From: Thalassotalea algicola
GTDB taxonomy: Bacteria > Pseudomonadota > Gammaproteobacteria > Enterobacterales > Alteromonadaceae
DNA length: 64,000 bases
Direction of reading: 5' to 3'
Assembly (NCBI RefSeq): GCF_012932965.1
Contig: NZ_JABBXH010000001.1
Span: forward strand, 124,001 to 188,000
Shown: one piece after another, positions 1 through 6,628 of the stretch
How the letters are laid out: each line of letters starts with the position of its first letter
How positions within the stretch are numbered: the stretch's first letter is position 1
The notes under the pieces: generated by a model
The model's input: the letters and a program-made list of their open reading frames with translations, nothing else
Database searches by the model: none
What the model was told of the DNA's origin: nothing
Translations under genes and position numbers: made by a program

Positions 1-2
1 AA

Positions 3-108
3 ACATAACAAGCGCATCAAGTAACGGGACACAAAACAGTTGGCTTGTTGCTCGTTCCTCGCTAAAGTTTAGCCAACAATTTTTTAGCCCCTTATGCGGG
101 CGTTATAT
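3..108 (+). repeat. attC site A (integron recombination site)
   Basis: An R''-like ACATAAC lies at 3-9 and R' GTTATAT at 102-108. In between, AGTTGGCT and AGCCAACA-type arms form an imperfect hairpin. It closes a cassette whose gene lies left of the window. It is about 95% identical to the site at 2718-2823. The crossover G/TT falls at 102/103. Confidence 0.9.
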
Positions 109-154
109 GCACAGAAGTCCGTTCAACTATTGAGCATTTAAAAGGAATTTTAAA

Positions 155-550
155 TTGGATTTTGAAATAATAGAAAGCAAGTTATCTATTTCACTCCCTG
201 AATACTATAAATCAGCTATTTCTAATTACCCATTTAAAGCACTCGACAATTTAGACTTTGTTGAAGATAACTTGGTAAACGATGAAGAGTGGTTAATTCA
301 AACAAATATTGAGCTAAGAGAGTGTTCATTCTTTGGCAATACTTGGCCAAGTCATTTTTTTGCTATTGGGCATGACGGGTTCGGAAATTTCACCTTTATA
401 AATGTTAAAGAGTTTGATGAAACAATCTACTTTGCAGATCACGAAGAAGAGTTTGTGCCATCAGATATCGAAGATCTGGAACTTTGTAGTAGTATGAAAG
501 AATACATTCAAGATTGCCTTGAAGAGCAAAAAGATGTTTTATCAGATTAA
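155..550 (+). CDS. SMI1/KNR4 (SUKH) family protein
   Basis: This 131-residue protein has the typical SUKH opening (an acidic N-terminus, then LSISLPEYYKSAISNYP) and a GHDGFGNFTFINV-like core strand. SUKH proteins often act as immunity proteins against polymorphic toxins or nucleases, but no toxin partner is visible here. The start is TTG at 155, with AAGGA at 142-146 as ribosome site; no ATG fits better. It is the only gene of cassette 103-655 and ends 13 bp before the attC at 563. The family call rests on sequence pattern; the immunity role is inference. Confidence 0.75.
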   Translation: MDFEIIESKLSISLPEYYKSAISNYPFKALDNLDFVEDNLVNDEEWLIQTNIELRECSFFGNTWPSHFFAIGHDGFGNFTFINVKEFDETIYFADHEEEFVPSDIEDLELCSSMKEYIQDCLEEQKDVLSD

Positions 551-562
551 TAATAAAAGTGC

Positions 563-661
563 ATATAACAAGCTACTTAAGCGGGACTTTTAACAGCTTG
601 CTGTTTCGCTTACGCTCAAATTATAGCAAGCTGTAAAAAGCCCATTAGTAGGGCGTTATAT
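563..661 (+). repeat. attC site B
   Basis: R''-like ATATAAC at 563-569 and R' GTTATAT at 655-661 enclose an imperfect hairpin: ACAGCTTG...CAAGCTGT, then an AGCCCATTAGTAGGGCG arm. It closes the SUKH cassette. Confidence 0.9.
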
Positions 662-726
662 GCCATTTGTAGTGCAGTAAAAATTCTGCCGCGAATAATT
701 TATAGTAGTCGCGACAGATATATGTT

Positions 727-822
727 TTATTTTTTTGAACGACGTAGCTTAATTAGTAGCATTGCAAGAATTAATAATTCTCTGCCACTAAAAGCTAATT
801 CGATGGAAATATAAATATCCAT
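727..822 (-). CDS. 31-residue membrane micro-peptide, toxin-like, antisense to the array
   Basis: The cassette 656-1108 (453 bp) has no + strand gene. On the minus strand an ATG at 822 opens a 31-codon frame to TAA at 727. An excellent ribosome site, GAAGGAG (828-834), sits 5 bases upstream. The peptide starts MDIYISIELAF, has a hydrophobic middle (ELLILAMLLIKL) and ends in a basic tail (RRSKK). This layout is shared by small membrane toxins of type I toxin-antitoxin systems and holin-like peptides. No homology is claimed and an antitoxin RNA cannot be recognised by eye. A promoter candidate lies at 969-974. Confidence 0.55.
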   Translation of the reverse strand: MDIYISIELAFSGRELLILAMLLIKLRRSKK

Positions 823-968
823 GACAGCTCCTTCGTTAAAAAGGTTAAGCCAACTAAAGGCAGGAGTCTCTGTTTATGGATCTGTCTCTGAAGATCTAAG
901 GTAAGGCGCTACTATTGGCCTTGATGCGAATAACCAATGGAATTGGCCGCGGTCTCTAATGGTTAAGT

Positions 969-974
969 ATTATA
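969..974 (-). promoter_or_regulatory. Candidate -10 box for the minus-strand micro-peptide
   Basis: The minus strand reads TATAAT here. A poor -35 (TTGTGC) sits 18 bases upstream. Transcription from here would give a leader of about 140 nt before the ribosome site at 828-834. The stretch 835-968 holds no other ORF I can support. Confidence 0.35.
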
Positions 975-1009
975 CAGTAATGGTGATTTTAAGCACAAGC
1001 GTAATCAGC

Positions 1010-1114
1010 ATATAACAAGCCAATAAAGTGATGGGACTGCTAAAGCTTGGCTCAGTTCCACTTCGCTACACAATTTTAGCCAAGCATTATCAGCCCCTTA
1101 TTGGGGCGTTAGGT
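1010..1114 (+). repeat. attC site C
   Basis: R''-like ATATAAC at 1010-1016 and R' GTTAGGT at 1108-1114, with AAGCTTGGCT...AGCCAAGC arms. It closes the cassette that carries the minus-strand micro-peptide. It is close in sequence to the site at 3608-3712. Confidence 0.9.
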
Positions 1115-1125
1115 GTACTTATAGC

Positions 1126-1515
1126 ATGGTGTCATTAATTCTAAATTTAGTTGCTCCAAAAGCTAAAGCAGAACTTAATTTTGAATTGAACAGTAGCTAT
1201 GATGATTTCATTGATAATCTAGCAAAACGTCACAAGTTTTTGAGCAATAACGGTTCAATAGCCAAATTTAGAATCAAAGGTAATTTCTTTGCAGATTTGC
1301 GAGCTACAAAGGTTGTTATTGCTCAAAAAGCTAATCCAAAACACTATGCTAAAGTTGGTTTTGATTTAGAGATTCATTCATCAAATACTAAGCAGGTTTT
1401 ACTAAAAGCCGAGGAACGAGTTATTTTCGGGTATTTTGAACTAAATGCTGTAAGCAAGGCTTTATCTTTAATGTTAGAAAATTTAGCTTTTAGTGTGGAG
1501 AAGAGTAGCACCTAA
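1126..1515 (+). CDS. Cassette-encoded hypothetical protein
   Basis: I do not recognise this 129-residue protein. It has a short hydrophobic N-terminus (MVSLILNLVAPKAKA) that could be a weak signal or a membrane-touching segment. The rest is mixed alpha/beta and rich in Lys and Asn. The ATG lies only 12 bases after the attC R' and has no clear ribosome site. Its TAA stop (1513-1515) lies inside R'' of its own attC. It is the sole gene of cassette 1109-1604. Confidence 0.7.
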   Translation: MVSLILNLVAPKAKAELNFELNSSYDDFIDNLAKRHKFLSNNGSIAKFRIKGNFFADLRATKVVIAQKANPKHYAKVGFDLEIHSSNTKQVLLKAEERVIFGYFELNAVSKALSLMLENLAFSVEKSST

Positions 1516-1610
1516 CAAGTAACTTAAGCGGGACAAATAAAGCTTGGCTTTTGTCACTGCGTTCCAAATTATAGCCAAGCATTAATTTGCCCCTTAGTTG
1601 GGCGTTATAT
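1510..1610 (+). repeat. attC site D
   Basis: R'' ACCTAAC at 1510-1516 and R' GTTATAT at 1604-1610, with AAGCTTGGCT...AGCCAAGC arms and a TGCCCCTTAGTTGGGCG right flank. It contains the stop codon of the preceding gene. Confidence 0.9.
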
Positions 1611-1623
1611 TTTTTCTTGAGCT

Positions 1624-2109
1624 ATGCGAACTTTATCTAAAATATACGAGTTTTTACTTTTTCTGTTAATGCTAGCTTTCGGTTTTTTCTGGGCCGTACA
1701 TTCTATATATGTAATTTATAGTTACTTGAATTCTTATGACTGGGTTGAAACGCCTTCACAAGTGGTTAGTGTTAACTTTGTTAGACACGATGATAGCCAA
1801 GGCAGACAAGACACATATGAAAGGAAGGTATCTTATAAATATAGCTATTTTGGGCAAGAGTTTTTATCAGATAGAGAATCCTTTGGGTTCGTACGCTTTT
1901 TTTCAGACCCTAACGAAAAATATGTGTCTAAACAGACAATTAATGTTTATGTAAATCCAAATAGCCCGAGTCAATCTGTTATTTATAGATTCAATGGGGC
2001 TACATTTTTAATGCAGCTATTGATAATGTTAATATCATTCGGCGGTGTTTATTTATTCAGACCAAAGTGGTTAAAAAATATAACAAGGCGCTCAAGCAAG
2101 GAATTTTAA
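1624..2109 (+). CDS. DUF3592-like membrane protein
   Basis: 161 residues. TM helix 1 covers about 9-33 and TM helix 2 about 128-146, with an extracytoplasmic beta-rich stretch between them. The pattern PSQVVSVNF...YKYSYFGQEF...VYVNPNSPSQSVI matches the DUF3592 family, whose function is unknown. The last codons run into a shortened attC, so the tail (about NITRRSSKEF) is encoded by the recombination site. The start is ATG, 14 bases after the previous R'. Confidence 0.75.
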   Translation: MRTLSKIYEFLLFLLMLAFGFFWAVHSIYVIYSYLNSYDWVETPSQVVSVNFVRHDDSQGRQDTYERKVSYKYSYFGQEFLSDRESFGFVRFFSDPNEKYVSKQTINVYVNPNSPSQSVIYRFNGATFLMQLLIMLISFGGVYLFRPKWLKNITRRSSKEF

Positions 2110-2124
2110 AGTTTGGCGTTATGT
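2078..2124 (+). repeat. attC site E, shortened (about 47 bp)
   Basis: R''-like ATATAAC (2078-2084) plus AAGGCG and R' GTTATGT (2118-2124) with a preceding TTGGC remain, but the long central hairpin is missing. The preceding gene reads through most of it. It may be a deletion derivative of a normal site. Confidence 0.65.
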
Positions 2125-2165
2125 GTTCATAAAGTTCAGTCTAATACTTTGAGAAGGGAAGCAAA

Positions 2166-2723
2166 TTGAAAGTAAGTAACCCATTAACTATTATCGCAAT
2201 ATTCGCCGGTTTGGCTGAAGCATTGGCGACAGTTGCTCTAATTCAATTACCAGAGTCTATACAGTCAATATTCGTATATTTTGTAATGGCATTTCCAACT
2301 GGCATCGTTTTGTTATTTTTTGCCGTCTTATATTTTAAGAATACGGTTCTATACGCTCCGGGCGATTACGCAAATCAAGATCACTACTTAGAAGCAAACC
2401 AAGTGAAAGAAACTCTGAGCCAGAAGTTTGATGCAATCTTTTCTGAGATTAATAAATCAGGAGAAAGGCTTACAAAGGAAGAAATCGATAACGCAAAGAA
2501 TAGTTTGAATAATTCGATTGACGAAAGTACTAATAATTCTCGAAAGGAACAAATTTTAGGTTTTCTTAGTGAAAGGTCGGCAACAGCAACTGAAATTAGT
2601 CAAAATCTGGGAATTCATCCAAACTACACTAGACGAATACTGCAATCATTATTAGATAATGAATTAGTCACAAAGAAAAAGCTTTCTGATCTAAGACCAT
2701 ATACGTGGTCATTGAACACATAA
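2166..2723 (+). CDS. Membrane-anchored winged-helix (HTH) protein
   Basis: 185 residues. Two TM helices (about 5-27 and 33-57) are followed by a polar, probably coiled-coil region (75-120). A C-terminal winged-helix domain (about 128-180) contains ATATEISQNLGIHPNYTRRI, typical of ArsR/MarR-like HTHs. It may be a transcription factor held at the inner membrane, or a fused sensor. The start is TTG at 2166, with GAAGGGAA at 2152-2159. The stop (2721-2723) lies in R'' of the next attC. There is no partner gene in the cassette, so its target is unknown. Confidence 0.75.
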   Translation: MKVSNPLTIIAIFAGLAEALATVALIQLPESIQSIFVYFVMAFPTGIVLLFFAVLYFKNTVLYAPGDYANQDHYLEANQVKETLSQKFDAIFSEINKSGERLTKEEIDNAKNSLNNSIDESTNNSRKEQILGFLSERSATATEISQNLGIHPNYTRRILQSLLDNELVTKKKLSDLRPYTWSLNT

Positions 2724-2823
2724 CAAGCGCATTAAGTAACGGGACACAAAATAGTTGGCTTGTCGCTCGTTCCTCGCTAAAGTTTAGCCAACTATTTTTT
2801 AGCACCTTATGCGGGCGTTAGTA
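2718..2823 (+). repeat. attC site F
   Basis: R''-like ACATAAC at 2718-2724 and R' GTTAGTA at 2817-2823. It differs from site A (3-108) at only about five interior positions, so cassettes carrying nearly the same attC sit 2.6 kb apart. Confidence 0.9.
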
Positions 2824-2829
2824 AGATAA

Positions 2830-3171
2830 ATGAATAATCGAGAAATCATCACATTAATGCATAAATTATCTTGTCGCCATCTTGGACCAAGTGGTGATTG
2901 GGTTTCAGTATTTGATGATAACGATAGCCTAGATAAAACTAAGTTTAATCAGTTACTTTTTTCATCAATAAACTCTGATACTGTATTAATTTATTGTAAC
3001 GAAAATAACTTAGCAGAATCGTCGCTTGAAGATGCTTATTCAATAGTCTCAGAATTTATTAAAATTGGTACTGTAAATTTAGCTGACCCAAGGTTTACGT
3101 CACAAGTTGAGGTAGACCCTATTGGAATTGGTGCTAAATATCTTACTAACAAGGCAATCAAGCAGGACTAA
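2830..3171 (+). CDS. Cassette-encoded hypothetical protein
   Basis: A 113-residue soluble, acidic protein that I do not recognise. It contains GDWVSVFDDNDSLD near residues 22-35 and a helical middle (ESSLEDAYSIVSEFIKIG). The ATG is 13 bases past the preceding R' crossover, with no clear ribosome site. The last eight codons (about TNKAIKQD) are made by the attC that follows, since its stop lies about 25 bp inside that site. It is the only gene of its cassette. Confidence 0.7.
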   Translation: MNNREIITLMHKLSCRHLGPSGDWVSVFDDNDSLDKTKFNQLLFSSINSDTVLIYCNENNLAESSLEDAYSIVSEFIKIGTVNLADPRFTSQVEVDPIGIGAKYLTNKAIKQD

Positions 3172-3241
3172 AAACAGTTAGCTGTTTTCGTTCCTCAACA
3201 TTTTAGCAAACAATTTTTAGCCCCTTATTTGGGCGTTATGT
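3144..3241 (+). repeat. attC site G
   Basis: R''-like TACTAAC about 3144-3150 and R' GTTATGT at 3235-3241, with AGTTAGCTGTT...TTAGCAAACAA arms and a right flank of CCCCTTATTTGGGCG. The gene before it terminates inside the site. Confidence 0.85.
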
Positions 3242-3259
3242 ACCAAGGATGAACTTGTG

Positions 3260-3613
3260 ATGAAGGCACCTAAACTAGGAAAGTATTGTTCAATAGCGGC
3301 TTTCGCTGGAGCAGCCTGCCTTCTAATAGCAGTGTTTATATTCCTTCCTATTGCTTACTTTACCGATGTTGAGGCTATAGATACGATCGCTATTATGTTG
3401 TTGTTTTCAGGTGTTGCCCTATGCTTTCTGCATTATGGATTGGCTCTCGCAGTTAGATGTCCTAGTTGCCGTAAACTGTTAATGTTCTCTTGGTCAAAGC
3501 ATATTCATAAGAATTCACCTTGTGAAAATGGAACTGAGGTAGCTTTCCATTGGTTCAAGGGGCAAGTTGTTTGTATTCACTGTGGTCAGACTATTGAGAC
3601 AATTGGTACATAA
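3260..3613 (+). CDS. Small membrane protein with zinc-ribbon-like C-terminus
   Basis: 117 residues. Two TM helices (about 10-33 and 41-65) precede a cytoplasmic part with CPSCRK (about 68) and CIHCG (about 108), four cysteines in two CxxC knuckles that could bind zinc. There is no known family I can name. ATG at 3260 is chosen; a GTG at 3257 is also possible, since AAGGA at 3245-3249 fits either. The stop lies in the next attC. It is the sole gene of its cassette. Confidence 0.7.
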   Translation: MKAPKLGKYCSIAAFAGAACLLIAVFIFLPIAYFTDVEAIDTIAIMLLFSGVALCFLHYGLALAVRCPSCRKLLMFSWSKHIHKNSPCENGTEVAFHWFKGQVVCIHCGQTIETIGT

Positions 3614-3712
3614 CAAGCCAATTAAGCGCGGGACTGCTAAAGCTTGGCTCAGTTTCGCTCCGCTACACAAGTTTAGCCAAGCATTTATCAGCCCCTTATT
3701 GGGGCGCTATAT
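3608..3712 (+). repeat. attC site H with altered crossover triplet
   Basis: R''-like ACATAAC is at 3608-3614. The right core reads GCTATAT (3706-3712) where GTTATAT is expected, so the conserved GTT has become GCT. Arms and flanks (AAGCTTGGCT...AGCCAAGC, CCCCTTATTGGGGC) are intact and resemble site C. Confidence 0.85.
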
Positions 3713-3759
3713 TTTTTAATCGTACCACTTGGTGCATATCAACCATTAAGGAAAATGAA

Positions 3760-4122
3760 ATGAAAAAATTAGGAATTTTAGTTTTATCTTTGGCAGCCTT
3801 TGCCACATCAGTTGCTGAAACTTTAGAGTTAGATTTAAATCTGTTTCTAAACAATCAACTTGTTAAGTCTCAAGTTGTAAAAACAGAAGATGGTAAAATG
3901 CATACCGTTACAGCTGACGAAGTAATTAAATTTGATGTAACTCCTACATTAAATGACGATATCGTAACTTTAACTTCTGTCATGCATAAATATGAAAATG
4001 GTGCTTACAATAAGTTTCAAGAGCCTAAGTTAATGGTTAAGCTTGACGAGCCAGCAACTATAGAAGTAGGTACTGAAGGTGTTGCTGTCTACAAAATTCA
4101 AATTACAGCAAAAAAAATATAA
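3760..4122 (+). CDS. Secreted small hypothetical protein
   Basis: 120 residues with a clear Sec signal peptide (MKKLGILVLSLAAFATSVAE, cut near 18-19). The remaining ~100 residues are beta-rich with a VEVGTEGVAVYKIQITAKKI-like last strand. Length and strand pattern recall the secreted protein at 16587-16925. Function unknown; a periplasmic or surface role is inferred from the signal peptide. GGAAA at 3750-3754 fits as ribosome site, and the stop TAA lies in the following attC. Confidence 0.75.
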   Translation: MKKLGILVLSLAAFATSVAETLELDLNLFLNNQLVKSQVVKTEDGKMHTVTADEVIKFDVTPTLNDDIVTLTSVMHKYENGAYNKFQEPKLMVKLDEPATIEVGTEGVAVYKIQITAKKI

Positions 4123-4210
4123 CAAGGCGCTTAAACGGAAAAATTACAGTTGGCTCGCGTTTCGCGCAGTTTAGCCAAACTGTATTTTTCCGCTTAGCTT
4201 AGCATTATAT
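4117..4210 (+). repeat. attC site I with altered right core
   Basis: R''-like ATATAAC is at 4117-4123. The right core reads ATTATAT (4204-4210), so the G of GTT has become A. Arms AGTTGGCT...AGCCAAACT and a CCGCTTAGCTTAGC flank differ from the main family. This is the second consecutive site with a damaged crossover triplet. Confidence 0.8.
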
Positions 4211-4223
4211 TTTTAGGAAACGT

Positions 4224-4676
4224 ATGCGCAAAATTCTAGTTTTATTTATGTTATTTAGTCTTAATAGTTTTGCGTTCGAAAATGACCTATGGAAAATAAA
4301 TGGTAAGTGGGATTGCTCACCTGAAGCAAATGGTGAAATGGCACTCATTAGTATTGTCGAATATCGTACTCAAGACATGAGCTTTACGCATAATGGTAAG
4401 GTTACATTTATACAAAAAGATGGAGTCGAATCCATTTTAGAATCTACTACTGTAGGTACTTTTCAAGTAGAGTCTCTTACAGTTAAAGAGCAGATAGAAT
4501 CAATCGAAATAGCAATAATTAAAGATGAGACCGGTTTTCTTACAGGTGCAGAAGAAAGCCTGAGAAAAGCTATGTTAGCTTACACAGCGTCAACTATTAC
4601 TAAGTCCATAAATGAAAATCGTTGGGTTCAAATTAATAGTGAAACTAACGAAATTACGGTGTGTAAAAAAATATAA
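4224..4676 (+). CDS. Secreted hypothetical protein
   Basis: 150 residues. The signal peptide (MRKILVLFMLFSLNSFAFE) is cut near residue 18. Then come a short WKINGKWDCSPE start, a run of beta strands, and a helical segment (AEESLRKAMLAYTASTITKSI). A Cys pair (in WDC and VCKKI) could form a disulfide. The opening suggests a lipocalin-like or quantitation-type beta fold, but I cannot name the family. TAGGAA upstream is the ribosome site. The stop lies inside attC J. Confidence 0.75.
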   Translation: MRKILVLFMLFSLNSFAFENDLWKINGKWDCSPEANGEMALISIVEYRTQDMSFTHNGKVTFIQKDGVESILESTTVGTFQVESLTVKEQIESIEIAIIKDETGFLTGAEESLRKAMLAYTASTITKSINENRWVQINSETNEITVCKKI

Positions 4677-4781
4677 CAAGCTGTTCAAGCGGGACAAGAT
4701 CACAAAAAACAGTTGGCTTTTTGTTCACTACGTTCACTTATTTTAGCCAACTATTTTTTGCCTGTTAATTGGGCGTTATGT
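4671..4781 (+). repeat. attC site J
   Basis: R''-like ATATAAC at 4671-4677 and R' GTTATGT at 4775-4781, with AGTTGGCTTTTTG...TAGCCAACT arms. The core triplets are intact. It is the last complete attC of the array. Confidence 0.9.
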
Positions 4782-4804
4782 GTTTCTCAAATAAGGAGCT
4801 TAAT

Positions 4805-5506
4805 TTGAGTTTGATTGATAAAAGCCAAGCTGAAGGATTAGTGAATCGTATAATGCGAGGGTTTAAACATTCTGGAGATAATCATGAATTCTCTCAACTA
4901 GGGAATTATAAGAGAAAAAAACAAAGTAGAGAGCTAGTTAAATTATCCAAGCGAATTAATCAGTTATCATTTATCGAACAGCGCTACCAAGAAAGTGCAA
5001 AATGTGAAGTTATATATGGGGAATGGTCTCTTTCAGGAAAGAATACAGGCAGTTTAAGTGGACTTGAATATGACACGGTCGGTTTTGATCTAATTATTGA
5101 TACTCCTGAAGGCCAGCGAGACAAATTCTTTTATTTACATCTATCCAAACACGCACTTGTTAGGCTAATTATGAGAAGTCATGTCGAGTTAAAAAACTCT
5201 ACTCAATTGCGTAGTTTTTTAGATAGTATTTGCAAAAAACTTATATTATCTTGTTGCGCATTATGGAGTAAAAGCATCAAATCTCAAAAAGTAAAAAATG
5301 AAGGATATGTTTTGATAAATGATCTTTTTATACCTGTAGTTATGGAAACAGGTAAAAATATTCGCAACCAAGAAGCAAGAGTATTTACTATTAAGACTGT
5401 CATGCCGAAAGAGTATGATGGAGCAAAATCATCAATAAGTAATGAAATATCATTACCAATTAAAGGTAGTATTTTTGACTACACGGATATAATTCAAGCC
5501 AGCTAA
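4805..5506 (+). CDS. Cassette-encoded hypothetical protein
   Basis: A 233-residue soluble protein I do not recognise. An N-terminal basic helical part (about 1-60, rich in Arg and Lys) is followed by a mixed domain with LEYDTVGFDLIID near residues 90-102 and a helix-rich centre with two adjacent Cys (LILSCCALWSK). I place the start at TTG 4805, behind AAGGAG at 4793-4798; a start further upstream would lie inside the attC. It is the last gene of the intact array. Its closing attC is truncated (5513-5541). Confidence 0.7.
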   Translation: MSLIDKSQAEGLVNRIMRGFKHSGDNHEFSQLGNYKRKKQSRELVKLSKRINQLSFIEQRYQESAKCEVIYGEWSLSGKNTGSLSGLEYDTVGFDLIIDTPEGQRDKFFYLHLSKHALVRLIMRSHVELKNSTQLRSFLDSICKKLILSCCALWSKSIKSQKVKNEGYVLINDLFIPVVMETGKNIRNQEARVFTIKTVMPKEYDGAKSSISNEISLPIKGSIFDYTDIIQAS

Positions 5507-5512
5507 TAAAAC

Positions 5513-5541
5513 ACATAACAAGTCGTTCAAGCGGGACAATA
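5513..5541 (+). repeat. Half attC site K, end of intact array
   Basis: R''-like ACATAAC plus the family-typical AAGTCGTTCAAGCGGGACAA is followed abruptly by unrelated sequence (from about 5542, TTCCCCCGTTTTAGTGGACA). The right arm and R' are missing, so this cassette cannot be excised as a normal unit. Confidence 0.7.
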
Positions 5542-5599
5542 GTCTTCCCCCGTTTTAGTGGACACGCTCCATGTGTTAATTTGCTGCTAATCCAAAGAC

Positions 5600-5635
5600 A
5601 AAAAAAAGGAAAGCCCTGTAAAAACAGTGCCTTCC
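5600..5635 (-). terminator. Rho-independent terminator of the DapA-like gene
   Basis: The minus strand reads GGAAGGCACTGT, a TTTT loop, ACAGGGCTTTCC (stem 5608-5635 with two mismatches), then a run of eight T (5600-5607). It lies about 20 bp after the stop of the minus-strand gene. Confidence 0.85.
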
Positions 5636-5656
5636 CTTTTCGAACAATTTGACGGA

Positions 5657-6628
5657 TTAGTCGTCTAAACCCAGTAGTTCAAGCCTTTCTTTTGCTAGCA
5701 TATATCTTGCGCGAACATCATCAATTTGCGCTTGCGTTAATTTTTTACCAAAGGTGCGAAGCCCTCCTGCGGCATCATTGTGATGAACGCCAAAAGCAAA
5801 CTTAAGATATTCTAAAAGCAACGGCTGAGCGTCAAGGTATGATATGGAATTCATCGCTTGAGAGATTTTGTTTGCCTCTGCCCACTCTCCATTATTAACA
5901 TACTCCTGCATAGTCACACTGGCTTTTGGGAATATGCACCCTACCCCTGTAATTCCACCACATGCGCCCGCAAGTCCGGCATGTACAGTTACCGTGTCAA
6001 CACCTGCCAAAATTTTTGAATCTTTGTTTTCTAGCATCAGGGTTTCAATAACTGAAACATCTGTCGTCGATATCTTAAGCGCAGTAACTTCTGGTAGCGC
6101 AGTAAGCTTTCTAAGAATATCAGTTGAAAGTGCATGATACCCGGCTGCATCAGGGTTGTTATAAGGCATTATAGTTATGCCTGCTTCTTTTGCAGCTGTT
6201 GCAGAAAGTGCATAGTACGCATACATTTCTTCTTCAGAAGGAGCTTCTTTCGTTTTGGGTGGCATCACCATTACTGTATCCACGCCAACCGTTGCTAGTT
6301 CTTTAACAATTTCCGCCAATTCTTCTTTCGTTTCTGCCGCAGCTCCACTGATTAGTGGAACATTGTATTTTTTAGCAACATCAGAAAGCGCTTTAAGTAA
6401 AGAAAGACGCTGCTCAGCGCTTAGGTAGCTATTCTCACCTAGCGTACCAGAGCCGACTAGCCCCCCCATTTGGGTTCCGCCTTTTCCTTGAACCTTTAAA
6501 ATACCTTCGGCATATTTTTGTGTTGCTTCAAAATCAATTTCAAGGGCACCGGCTTCTGACTCTTTAAGCCATGTAAACACGGCCGGCATCACCGTATTTC
6601 GCCAATCCGTACTATTTGTTACCATCAT
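5657..6628 (-). CDS. Dihydrodipicolinate synthase/N-acetylneuraminate lyase family aldolase
   Basis: 323 residues, a full-length DapA/NAL-superfamily TIM barrel. The Schiff-base lysine is K185 (TALKIS) and the partner tyrosine Y156 (MPYNNPD). The phosphate/carboxylate loop reads GSGTLGENS near 60-68. The family condenses or cleaves pyruvate-type substrates or dehydrates sugar acids. Without neighbours of lysine or sialic-acid metabolism, a catabolic keto-acid role is more likely than lysine synthesis. The start ATG is preceded by AGAGGAA. It lies opposite to all surrounding cassette-like genes and has its own promoter and terminator. Confidence 0.85.
   Translation of the reverse strand: MMVTNSTDWRNTVMPAVFTWLKESEAGALEIDFEATQKYAEGILKVQGKGGTQMGGLVGSGTLGENSYLSAEQRLSLLKALSDVAKKYNVPLISGAAAETKEELAEIVKELATVGVDTVMVMPPKTKEAPSEEEMYAYYALSATAAKEAGITIMPYNNPDAAGYHALSTDILRKLTALPEVTALKISTTDVSVIETLMLENKDSKILAGVDTVTVHAGLAGACGGITGVGCIFPKASVTMQEYVNNGEWAEANKISQAMNSISYLDAQPLLLEYLKFAFGVHHNDAAGGLRTFGKKLTQAQIDDVRARYMLAKERLELLGLDD

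Noticed and set aside
4769-4804. Upstream start for the 4805-5506 gene
   Set aside because: It lies inside the attC site; AAGGAG-TTG at 4805 is the better start.
5542-5600. Insertion-sequence end at the array junction
   Set aside because: TTTTAGTGGACA-type sequence looks like a terminal repeat, but no transposase, second end or target duplication is visible.
5657-6628. Lysine-pathway dapA assignment
   Set aside because: The superfamily is broad, the neighbourhood has no lysine genes, and the operator and isolated minus-strand position suggest a catabolic relative, so no symbol is given.
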